The translations under genes were made by a program, and so were the position numbers. The notes under the pieces were generated by a model that saw only the letters and a list, made by a program, of their open reading frames with translations, was not told where the DNA came from and searched no databases. A stretch of DNA of 8,215 nucleotides, from NCBI GenBank assembly GCA_945875195.1, contig CAMCJW010000119.1, positions 1-8,215 on the forward strand. The letters run 5' to 3'. The DNA is from Chitinophaga pinensis (lineage in GTDB: Bacteria; Bacteroidota; Bacteroidia; UKL13-3). Below are positions 1-6,498 of this stretch, piece after piece; position 1 is the stretch's first letter; each line of letters opens with the position of its first letter.

Positions 1-749
1 ATTTTGTTTTTTTACCCATTATTCATTTTTGCTATCATGGTGGATTTAAAAGCGCTCAATCTGGCCATGTTTTTTTAACCGCTAGGATGCTTGAAAGTGG
101 CGCCATGAAAGCTGTTTTGGATGATCATTGTGCCACAAAAAACAATGTCTTTTGTGCTTATAAAGATAGCTTGCCCAATAATGGTTCTGATTTTCTTTGG
201 TTGCCAGAAAGTATTCTGTATAAATTAGGTGGTTGGGAAAGTAATGAGCAAGAATTCAAAGAACTCAACAAAACAATACTCCAAACGCCAAAATATTTGG
301 GCATTTATTTGAGCCACTTTTTACGGGTTTTAAAGTTTCACTTATTAGAACATAAAATAGGAGAGGAGTTAATTGTTTTAGGCGCTAATTCGCCTCCAGG
401 ATGGGAAATTGGTGCCCATTTTAAATCGGAATTGCCACAACTCATTGCCTCAAAACAAGCAAACGGTTTTTGGTATAATAAATTAAACGGTTTGAACCAA
501 TTAATAGAAATAGTTTTAATTTTATCCATACTTATTAGTTGCTATCTGCTATTATTTACCCACTCTTCTGCTTATTTAAAGATTTTTTCTGTCTGTTTCT
601 TTTTTGTTTATTTAGGTAATATATTGGCAGTTTGTATAGCCTCGTCGGGAAGCAGGTATAATGCAAGGTTAGATTGGTTATTTGTATTTTTAGCAATTCT
701 CTTGCTTATTGAAAATAGGATTATAACAGCTCAGAGAATGTCAAATTAA
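1..749 (+). CDS. Integral membrane protein of unknown function, 3' part only
   Basis: The frame is open from the first full codon at position 3 to a TAA at 747-749, so this is the C-terminal part (about 248 residues) of a protein that starts upstream of the window. The ATG at 87 is internal: the 28 codons before it are open and read into a conserved-looking stretch (GHVFLTARMLESG). A soluble segment with FCAYKDSLP, FLWLPES and GGW follows. Three hydrophobic helices then come at about 501-557, 573-644 and 666-713, with a SGSRYNARLDWLF motif just before the last. I recall similar motifs (CAYRDSLP, FLW, GGW, RYQARVxWL) in unnamed bacterial multi-pass membrane proteins with a large extramembrane segment, but I know no function for them. 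The protein presumably sits in the inner membrane. The gene is separated by 110 nt from the next one. The family resemblance is from memory, so the role is left open. Confidence 0.8.
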   Translation, partial: FVFLPIIHFCYHGGFKSAQSGHVFLTARMLESGAMKAVLDDHCATKNNVFCAYKDSLPNNGSDFLWLPESILYKLGGWESNEQEFKELNKTILQTPKYLGIYLSHFLRVLKFHLLEHKIGEELIVLGANSPPGWEIGAHFKSELPQLIASKQANGFWYNKLNGLNQLIEIVLILSILISCYLLLFTHSSAYLKIFSVCFFFVYLGNILAVCIASSGSRYNARLDWLFVFLAILLLIENRIITAQRMSN

Positions 750-776
750 TCTATTAATATGCTACTTTTATTTCTG

Positions 777-796
777 TTCAATGTTTTTCAATGTTT
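777..796. repeat. Two contiguous copies of the 10-mer TTCAATGTTT
   Basis: TTCAATGTTT occurs at 777-786 and again, immediately adjacent, at 787-796, about 64-83 nt upstream of the sugar-phosphate mutase start. This is the only conspicuous structure in the 110-nt gap 750-859. I could not find a convincing TTG/TAnnTTTG promoter pair there. The repeat could be a regulator binding site or simple slippage in AT-rich DNA; nothing in the sequence decides between them. Confidence 0.35.
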
Positions 797-859
797 ATTT
801 ATGCTTGTCATTTCTTTATTTACATCAGTTTACTAAATTGCGCAGTAATTTAATCCTAT

Positions 860-2263
860 ATGTACGTAATAAAATTTGGAACCGACGGTTGGAGGGGAAT
901 CATTGCTGATGAATTTACCGTTGAAAATGTAAGAAGAGTTGCGCAAGGAACCGCAGATTATGTTAAGAAGAATCTTGCAAATAATTTGAGTATTGTACTA
1001 GGTCATGATTGCCGTTTTGCCGGTGAGTTGTTTGCTGAAAATACTGCAAGAGTAATGAATGCAAATGGCATAAAAGTGATTATGGCAAAAGGCTTTGTAT
1101 CTACACCTATGGTAAGCTTAGGTGCAGTAAAACATGGAGCAGCATTAGGAGTTATCATTACTGCATCTCATAATCCTGCCTCCTATAATGGGTTCAAGTT
1201 AAAAGCGCATTATGGCGGTCCAAGCAGTCCTGCCGTAATTGATGCCGTTGAACAAGCTATTCCAGCAACACTAACTCTTGCTTTAAAATCTCATGCAGAA
1301 AATATTGATGCAGGCATGGTTGAGTATGTTGATTTAGAAACCATGTATGTGAATGAGGTGGAAAGTAAATTTGATTTAAAAACCATCAAAGATAGTAAAA
1401 TGGATTTTGCCTATGATGCTATGTATGGCGCTGGGCAAAATGTAATGCGTAGAATTTTTCCAGAAATAACTTTATTGCATTGCGATTACAACCCCGGTTT
1501 TGATGGTCAGGCGCCTGAACCAATAGATAAAAATTTAGCTGAGTTTAGAGAATTAATAAAGGTAAGTGGTGATATTGATTGCGGCTTGGTTACTGATGGA
1601 GATGCAGATAGAATTGGGCTTTATAACAAAGCTGGAAGGTTTGTAGATTCACATCATATTATACTTTTGTTGGTGCATTATTTACACAAATACAAGGGCA
1701 TGGAAGGCAAAGTAATTACTACCTTTAGTGCTACTAACAAGATTACCGAATTGGCAAAAGCTTATGGTTTACCCGTTGAAATAACCAAGATTGGGTTCAA
1801 ATACATTTGTGAGAAAATGGTTACAGAAAATGTATTGGTTGGGGGTGAAGAAAGCGGTGGTATTGCTATAAAGGGTTTTATTCCAGAGCGTGATGGTATT
1901 TGGATAGGCCTTACTATATGGGAGTTTATGGCTAAAACAGGTAAGAGTTTAGACGATTTGATTCAAGAGGTTTATGATGTAGTTGGTAGTTTTGCAATGG
2001 GTAGAATTGATCTTCATATTACCGAGGAAATAAAACAAAATGTTTTGGCCAATTGTAAGGCTGGAAAATATACCAACTTTGGTTCATACAAAGTAGAAAA
2101 AACAGAAGACTTAGATGGCTTCAAATTTCATTTAGGCAATGGCGAATGGGTGATGATAAGAGCGAGCGGAACTGAGCCAGTTTTACGTGTTTATAGTGAA
2201 AGTGATACCGATGAAAATGCTGCTAAGATTTTGGAAGCTACGAGAGCGGTTTTGTTGGGATAG
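860..2263 (+). CDS. Phosphoglucomutase/phosphomannomutase-family enzyme (alpha-D-phosphohexomutase)
   Basis: Complete protein of 467 aa, the usual length for this superfamily, which moves phosphate between C1 and C6 of hexoses in the cytoplasm through a phosphoserine. All four signature loops are present in order: the phosphoserine loop TASHNP (Ser103), the Mg-binding loop DGDADR (Asp246, 248, 250), the sugar-binding loop GGEESGG (328-334) and the phosphate-binding loop RASGTEP (434-440). The N-terminus KFGTDGWRGIIAD is typical and supports the ATG at 860; no Shine-Dalgarno sequence is visible, as is usual in Bacteroidota. The sugar loop reads GEESGG rather than the GEQSGH I expect for phosphoglucosamine mutase. 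I therefore favour glucose- or mannose-phosphate as substrate over GlmM and give no symbol. Products would feed glycogen, nucleotide-sugar or envelope glycan synthesis. The gene is convergent with the propeller gene, and repeats begin at the base right after its TAG stop. Confidence 0.93.
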   Translation: MYVIKFGTDGWRGIIADEFTVENVRRVAQGTADYVKKNLANNLSIVLGHDCRFAGELFAENTARVMNANGIKVIMAKGFVSTPMVSLGAVKHGAALGVIITASHNPASYNGFKLKAHYGGPSSPAVIDAVEQAIPATLTLALKSHAENIDAGMVEYVDLETMYVNEVESKFDLKTIKDSKMDFAYDAMYGAGQNVMRRIFPEITLLHCDYNPGFDGQAPEPIDKNLAEFRELIKVSGDIDCGLVTDGDADRIGLYNKAGRFVDSHHIILLLVHYLHKYKGMEGKVITTFSATNKITELAKAYGLPVEITKIGFKYICEKMVTENVLVGGEESGGIAIKGFIPERDGIWIGLTIWEFMAKTGKSLDDLIQEVYDVVGSFAMGRIDLHITEEIKQNVLANCKAGKYTNFGSYKVEKTEDLDGFKFHLGNGEWVMIRASGTEPVLRVYSESDTDENAAKILEATRAVLLG

Positions 2264-2287
2264 CCCTTCGACAAGCTCAGGGTGACC
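2264..2287. repeat. Single CTTCGACAAGCTCAG intergenic repeat copy
   Basis: The core CTTCGACAAGCTCAG lies at 2266-2280, flanked by CC before it and GGTGACC after it. CCCT at 2264-2267 can pair with AGGG at 2279-2282, giving a short imperfect hairpin. The copy starts at the base directly after the stop codon of the mutase gene. From memory, this core word is a widespread intergenic repeat in Bacteroidota genomes. Confidence 0.8.
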
Positions 2288-2291
2288 TTCC

Positions 2292-2333
2292 CTTCGACAA
2301 GCTTAGTGCCACCGGTGGCTGAGCCTGTCGAAG
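2292..2333. repeat. Inverted repeat / hairpin built from two opposed repeat copies
   Basis: The left arm CTTCGACAAGCTTAG (2292-2306) pairs with the right arm CTGAGCCTGTCGAAG (2319-2333) over 14 of 15 positions, counting one G-T pair and one A/C mismatch. A 2-nt bulge (2307-2308), three more pairs and a CCGG loop close the hairpin. The centre GCCACCGGTGGC (2308-2319) is also a perfect 12-bp palindrome. It resembles a REP-type element. As transcribed RNA it could fold from either strand and so help end or protect both convergent transcripts, but no T-tract follows it, so it is not a standard intrinsic terminator. The terminator or protection role is inference. Confidence 0.8.
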
Positions 2334-2385
2334 CCTGCTTCTATGGAAAGGCATTTCAATCAAAATTCTGCATACCCGAATAACA

Positions 2386-2472
2386 CTTCGACAAGCTCAG
2401 TGACCGGGACTTCGACAAGCTCAGTGACCGGGTTTTTGACGAGCTCAGTGACCGGGTCTTTGACGAGCTCAA
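2386..2472. repeat. Four tandem 24-bp units of the same repeat family
   Basis: Units start at 2386, 2410, 2434 and 2458, an exact 24-nt period. Each has the core CTTCGACAAGCTCAG, then TGACCGGG, then one variable base. Units 1 and 2 carry the intact core. Units 3 and 4 share two changes (TTCGACAAG to TTTGACGAG). Unit 3 also has its first C changed to T, and unit 4 loses identity after about 14 nt, 5 nt before the stop codon of the leftward gene. A 52-nt segment (2334-2385) with no copy separates this array from the hairpin. All units lie in the same orientation, so this is a tandem array and not a set of hairpins. Confidence 0.85.
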
Positions 2473-2477
2473 GTTGC

Positions 2478-3545
2478 CTACTTTAGGATAGCTATTTTGC
2501 CTTGGGAGCCTGCTAGTGCTACTAGTATGCCTTTCTTGGCTTTGCCCACTACATTAAAAGAAACATCAGAGATTTGCGATTTTTTATTGGAAGTAGTTTG
2601 ATCTACATTGTTTAAATCAACACCCTTGGTGCCACAAGTGACAAAGTTTTCGCTGGATATTAACTCTACCGCGGAACGATAATCGCTGTAAAATGGTTTT
2701 TGGTTCAACAATTCAAGGCCATCTTTACTATAGGTATAAGAGTAACACCCTTGTTGTACTTTAGCGGTATCGTTTGCATAATCGCCTCCTACAACAATGA
2801 TATGATTTTTGTTGAAAGTGAATGAAAAAGCACCCTGACTAGCCTTTCCTTGTGTCATGAATTTAAGCTCAAAGCGTTGGTATTTTTTATCTATTTGAAG
2901 CCAATGAAAATTACTGAAAGTACCACCAGTTACAAAAGCAATACTGTTTTTGGGCATACACCTAAAGCAGGTGCCAGATGCGGCAAACAGTGATTCTCCT
3001 TTTTCTGCCCTTGGGCGCATGGAGGTATCCATTGGGTGCCAAGTGTTGCCACCATCAATGGTTTTGTACAAAACAAATCTTTCATCAATAGGGTCGCCAA
3101 TAACCATGCCTTTATTTTCATCCCAGAAATCCATTGCGTCTAAAAACATTTCCTTTCTTTCATCTTCGAAAACTTTTTTCCAAGTTGTACCCCCATCAAA
3201 AGTTTTTAAAATATAGGATGGAGAGCCACTCCCCATTATAACGGCCATGTCTTCATTAAAAGCTTCAATATCCCTGAAGTCGGTTTTTTCAAAGCCAGGA
3301 ATGTTACTGATGCTAAAAGATAAACCTCCATTAACACTTTTGGCAAATGTACCTTTGCTGCCGCTAACCCAAATAACTTTATCATTCACAACACTTAGGC
3401 CTCTAAATGATATTTTTGAAAGGGCTATGCCTTTAGGATTGATAAAACGGGAAGAATCGAGCAAGTCTATATTTTGGTAGTTTTGACCCATTAAATTTTG
3501 ACTAAAAATAAGCACTACGATTACAAATAGTTTCCTGATTATCAT
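2478..3545 (-). CDS. Secreted Ycf48/HCF136-like beta-propeller protein with Asp-box repeats
   Basis: 355 aa read leftward from the ATG at 3543-3545 to a TAG at 2478-2480. Residues 1-20 form a signal peptide: a basic start (MIIRK), a hydrophobic core and a predicted cut before Gln21 (LMG/QN). The mature protein is therefore periplasmic, outer-membrane-associated or exported; there is no lipobox Cys. Asp-box (BNR-like) motifs recur in SVNGGLSF (70-77), TFDGGTTW (115-122) and TIDGGNTW (162-169). Segments such as FRGLSV, FLDAMDFW, VIGDPID, FAASGT and VVGGDYAN match what I recall of Bacteroidota proteins annotated as photosystem II stability/assembly factor-like or 'oxidoreductase'. No redox cofactor motif is visible, so oxidoreductase is probably a misnomer, and a photosystem role is unlikely because nothing else here suggests photosynthesis. 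Cys193 and Cys196 form a CxxC pair. The exact function is unknown. Confidence 0.85.
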   Translation of the reverse strand: MIIRKLFVIVVLIFSQNLMGQNYQNIDLLDSSRFINPKGIALSKISFRGLSVVNDKVIWVSGSKGTFAKSVNGGLSFSISNIPGFEKTDFRDIEAFNEDMAVIMGSGSPSYILKTFDGGTTWKKVFEDERKEMFLDAMDFWDENKGMVIGDPIDERFVLYKTIDGGNTWHPMDTSMRPRAEKGESLFAASGTCFRCMPKNSIAFVTGGTFSNFHWLQIDKKYQRFELKFMTQGKASQGAFSFTFNKNHIIVVGGDYANDTAKVQQGCYSYTYSKDGLELLNQKPFYSDYRSAVELISSENFVTCGTKGVDLNNVDQTTSNKKSQISDVSFNVVGKAKKGILVALAGSQGKIAILK

Positions 3546-3679
3546 TGTGCTAAAATAATAGTTAATTTAACCTTCATTTAATTGTTTTGCACAATTATAT
3601 CTGTTCATAATAGTCAATGGAAATCATTTTTTTTGATCCAAAAATGAATAGGTTCAAACCGTTTTGTTCTATACTCAAC

Positions 3680-3687
3680 TATATTTG
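3680..3687 (+). promoter_or_regulatory. Bacteroidota-type -7 promoter box for the thioesterase gene
   Basis: TATATTTG fits the TAnnTTTG -7 consensus used by the Bacteroidota primary sigma factor exactly. It would place transcription start near 3692 and give a leader of about 30 nt before the ATG at 3721. A TTTTG at 3662-3666 lies only 13 nt upstream, closer than the usual 17-21 nt to the -33 TTG, so the upstream half is not convincing. The box falls inside the coding frame that would result from a TTG start at 3664, which argues against that longer start. On the opposite strand of the same gap, TATAATTG (complement of 3592-3599) is a one-mismatch candidate for the leftward propeller gene. Confidence 0.5.
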
Positions 3688-3720
3688 TGTACAACAAAAA
3701 ATAGTAGGATAAAAGAAGTT

Positions 3721-4149
3721 ATGGCAAGAATAAAATTACAGTTACCCGATAACTTTTCATTTTCGGTAAAAATACCTGTTCGCATTTCCGATTTAAATTA
3801 TGGCAATCATATGGCAAACCATGTTTATTTGGAAATGATTCATGAATCAAGGATGCAATTTTTTGCTCAGTTTGGCTATTCTGAGAAGGATTTGGCAGGT
3901 GTTGGCATTATAATGGGAGATGTTGCTATTGTGTATAAGCAGGAATGTTTTTATGGCGATATTTTAACCATCGAGGTAGGGGTTGCAGATATTGGCTTGA
4001 GAAGTTTTGATTTGCTTTACCGGTTTTTGAAGCAGGATGAGAGCCTAGTTTGTGAAGCAAAAACTGGAATGGTTTGCTTTGATTATGTTGCCAGAAAAAC
4101 TGTAAATGTTCCAGAAGAATTTATCTTGAAAACAGGCAAATTGGGTTAA
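3721..4149 (+). CDS. Hotdog-fold acyl-CoA thioesterase-like protein (YbgC/FadM type)
   Basis: 142 aa, the normal size of a single hotdog domain, from the ATG at 3721 to a TAA at 4147-4149. The N-terminal segment VRISDLNYGNHMANHVYLEM carries the 4-hydroxybenzoyl-CoA thioesterase-family pattern: Asp24 at the catalytic position, an H-x-x-N turn (His30, Asn33) and a conserved Tyr36. The strands that follow (VAIVYKQECFYGDILTIEV, then LLYRFLKQDESLVCEAKTGM) match the rest of the hotdog sheet. Such enzymes hydrolyse acyl-CoA or acyl-ACP thioesters in the cytoplasm; the substrate here cannot be told. The frame extends upstream to a TTG at 3664, but those 19 residues (through EV) do not look like the family and overlap the promoter box, so I choose the ATG. 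RNase R follows 69 nt downstream on the same strand; co-transcription is possible but not shown. Confidence 0.85.
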   Translation: MARIKLQLPDNFSFSVKIPVRISDLNYGNHMANHVYLEMIHESRMQFFAQFGYSEKDLAGVGIIMGDVAIVYKQECFYGDILTIEVGVADIGLRSFDLLYRFLKQDESLVCEAKTGMVCFDYVARKTVNVPEEFILKTGKLG

Positions 4150-4218
4150 AAGCTTAAAATTATTTATTGCATTACTTATTCATTGAATTGAATAACTTGC
4201 ATCAATAGAATTGAAGAT

Positions 4219-6426
4219 ATGGCAAAGAAGTTGAACGAAAAATTAAAGAGGCAAATACAACAAGTTTTTTCTGAAGCAGGAAGAAAAATATTGAACTACA
4301 AACAAGTCGCGAGAAAGCTTGATTTAGATAGTACAGAAGAGAAAAATGAGGTGTTACTAGCCATGAAACAATTGGCAAAAGACAAGGTAATTGAAGAAAT
4401 TGATGCAGGCAGGTATGTAACTTTGTTTGTTCATCAGTTTATAACAGGAAGAGTTGATATGACCCAACATGGAACTGCTTATGTAAAGCGTGATGATGGC
4501 GAAGAGGATGTGTTTATCGCAGGTGAATACAAACACACTGCACTGAATGGTGATAAGGTTAAAGTATCCTTATTTGCACACCAAGTAAATGGCAAACAAA
4601 GTGGCGAAATTATTGAGGTGATTGAGCGTTCCAAATCTGTTTTTGTTGGTGTATTGCAAGTGCACTATAATTATGCATTTTTGATCCCAGATGATAAAAA
4701 AATGCACATCAATATTTTTATCCCCAAAGAGAAAATTGGAAAGGCAAAGCAAGGGGATAAGGCAATTGCAAAAATCACTGAATGGACTCCTGATGAAGAA
4801 AATCCATTTGGTGAAATCATAGAAGTATTGGGCAAACCAGGTAATCATGAAACCGAGATGAATGCCATAGTTGTTGAATACGGCTTTGCAACGAGCTTTC
4901 CTGCAGAGGTAGAAAAAGAGGCAGAAAAAATCCCTTTGAAGATTCCAGCTGATGAGATAAAAACCAGGCGAGATTTCAGAAAGACACTTACTTTTACCAT
5001 AGATCCTGAAGATGCAAAGGATTTTGATGATGCCATTTCTTTTGAAATTTTAGAACAAGGAAAATATGAGATTGGTATTCACATTGCAGATGTAAGTTAC
5101 TATATCCCTGAAAATAGCAAGTTAGATGAGGAAGCTTTAAAACGTGCTACCTCTGTTTATTTGGTAGATAGAACTATTCCTATGTTGCCTGAAAAGTTAA
5201 GTAATGGAGTTTGTTCCTTGCGGCCCAATGAAGATAAGTTAACATTTTCTGTTGTGGTGCACATGAATGAAAAGGCTGAAGTATTGGATACTTGGTTCGG
5301 CAAAACGGTGATACATTCTCAAAGGCGTTTTACATACGAGGAAGCTCAAGTAAGAATAGAAACCAAGGAAGGTGATTTGGCCAATGAGCTTAATTTATTG
5401 AATGAATTAGCAAAACTACTCAAAGAAAAAAGGTTTAAAAAGGGTGCCATTAGTTTTGAAACCCAAGAGGTGAAATTTAAGTTGGATGAAAATTTTAAGC
5501 CAATAGATTTATTTATAAAAATACGTAAGGACGCACATAAATTAATTGAAGAGTTTATGTTACTCGCCAATAGAAAAGTGGCTGAATACGGAAATAGCCT
5601 TGGTAAAGGCGAGCACAAGAAAACTTTTGTTTATAGAATTCATGAAGAACCAAATGAGGATAAAATTAAGTTGTTTAATATTTTTGCCTCTCGTTTTGGG
5701 CATAAAATTTTAACACAAAGTCAAAAGAGTATTTCGCAATCTTTTAATCAATTATTGATTGATGTGGAGGGTAAACCTGAGCAAAATTTGATTCAAAGCC
5801 AGGCTATCAGAACCATGAGTAAGGCCTATTATGGCACAAAAAAATCTATGCACTATGGTTTGGCTTTTGATGATTATACCCATTTTACTTCGCCTATCAG
5901 GCGATACCCAGATTTAATGGTACATCGACTTTTGTTTAACTATTTAAATAAGGGTGCCAATGCAAACATGCCACATTATGAAGATATGTGTAAGCAGTCT
6001 TCACAAATGGAAGTTAAAGCTGCTGAGGCAGAAAGAGCCTCAGTAAAATTTAAACAAGTTGAATATATCAAAGATTTTATTGGTGATGAATTTGATGGTA
6101 TTATTTCGGGTGTAACTGAGTGGGGTATCTATGTTGAAATTAGTCAGTACAGGTGCGAAGGTTTAATGCGCTTATCAAATATGGGTGATGATTTTTATGA
6201 TTACGACTCAGGTAATCAATGGATCATTGGAAGAAGAAATAGAAAGAAATTTCAATTGGGCGATCAAATAAAAGTTATAGTAGTTGCGGCCGACATTTTT
6301 AAACGTCAGGTTGATTTAAGTTTGGTAGATGATGGTGTAAAACAATCGTTTAAAAAAGATTGGGATCAGGAAAAGAAACGAAGAGATAAAAAAGGAAAAG
6401 GGGCGAAAAAGGGGAGAAGAAGGTAG
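4219..6426 (+). CDS. rnr: Ribonuclease R (RNase II/RNB-family 3'-5' exoribonuclease)
   Basis: 735 aa, typical for RNase R. It degrades RNA processively from 3' ends, including structured RNA, in mRNA decay and rRNA quality control in the cytoplasm. Domain order from the sequence: a winged-helix-like N-terminus (about 9-66), two OB/cold-shock domains (about 75-135 and 140-205), the RNB catalytic domain (about 250-575), an S1 domain (about 620-705; FDGIISGVTEWGIYVEI) and a Lys/Arg-rich tail (711-735). The active-site motif IDPEDAKDFDDAI gives Asp262, 268, 270 and 271, the same spacing as the four metal-binding aspartates of E. coli RNase R. SPIRRYPDLMVHR (558-570) supplies the conserved arginine region. 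The N-terminal domain and basic tail favour RNase R over RNase II. The ATG at 4219 begins the expected MAKK-type N-terminus. No frameshift or missing residue is seen. Confidence 0.96.
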   Translation: MAKKLNEKLKRQIQQVFSEAGRKILNYKQVARKLDLDSTEEKNEVLLAMKQLAKDKVIEEIDAGRYVTLFVHQFITGRVDMTQHGTAYVKRDDGEEDVFIAGEYKHTALNGDKVKVSLFAHQVNGKQSGEIIEVIERSKSVFVGVLQVHYNYAFLIPDDKKMHINIFIPKEKIGKAKQGDKAIAKITEWTPDEENPFGEIIEVLGKPGNHETEMNAIVVEYGFATSFPAEVEKEAEKIPLKIPADEIKTRRDFRKTLTFTIDPEDAKDFDDAISFEILEQGKYEIGIHIADVSYYIPENSKLDEEALKRATSVYLVDRTIPMLPEKLSNGVCSLRPNEDKLTFSVVVHMNEKAEVLDTWFGKTVIHSQRRFTYEEAQVRIETKEGDLANELNLLNELAKLLKEKRFKKGAISFETQEVKFKLDENFKPIDLFIKIRKDAHKLIEEFMLLANRKVAEYGNSLGKGEHKKTFVYRIHEEPNEDKIKLFNIFASRFGHKILTQSQKSISQSFNQLLIDVEGKPEQNLIQSQAIRTMSKAYYGTKKSMHYGLAFDDYTHFTSPIRRYPDLMVHRLLFNYLNKGANANMPHYEDMCKQSSQMEVKAAEAERASVKFKQVEYIKDFIGDEFDGIISGVTEWGIYVEISQYRCEGLMRLSNMGDDFYDYDSGNQWIIGRRNRKKFQLGDQIKVIVVAADIFKRQVDLSLVDDGVKQSFKKDWDQEKKRRDKKGKGAKKGRRR

Positions 6427-6498
6427 TATTTAAATAGTAAAAGACGGTAAATTGGTTAATCATTTGATTTTTTGAATAAATATTAATATTATTGATTG

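Noticed and set aside
87..89. ATG at 87 as the start of the first gene
   Set aside because: The same frame is open back to the window edge and the upstream residues read naturally into the protein, so the gene is truncated by the window and does not start here.
2433..2437. T5 run after ACCGGG as the tail of an intrinsic terminator
   Set aside because: It is internal to the tandem array, and no stem ends directly before it.
2950..3480. Open frames on the + strand inside the propeller gene
   Set aside because: They are antisense to a well supported gene, have no family features and reflect its codon composition.
3579..3597. Dyad TAATTG, 7 nt, CAATTA upstream of the propeller gene as an operator
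   Set aside because: A 6-bp AT-rich dyad is expected often by chance in this composition, and nothing else supports a regulator here.
3664..3666. TTG as the start of the thioesterase
   Set aside because: The extra residues do not resemble the hotdog family N-terminus and overlap a better promoter box.
4193..4199. TAACTTG upstream of rnr as a -7 promoter box
   Set aside because: It lacks one T of the TAnnTTTG pattern, and no TTG lies at a suitable distance upstream.
4570..5618. Open frames on the - strand inside rnr
   Set aside because: They lie opposite conserved RNase R domains and encode Phe/Ser/Asn-rich low-complexity products without recognisable motifs.
6463..6494. TTTG at 6463-6466, 20 nt, then TATTATTG at 6487-6494 as a promoter for the HD gene
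   Set aside because: The spacing is right, but the -7 box has a mismatch, and transcription would begin at or inside the start codon. It is likely chance in an AT-rich gap.
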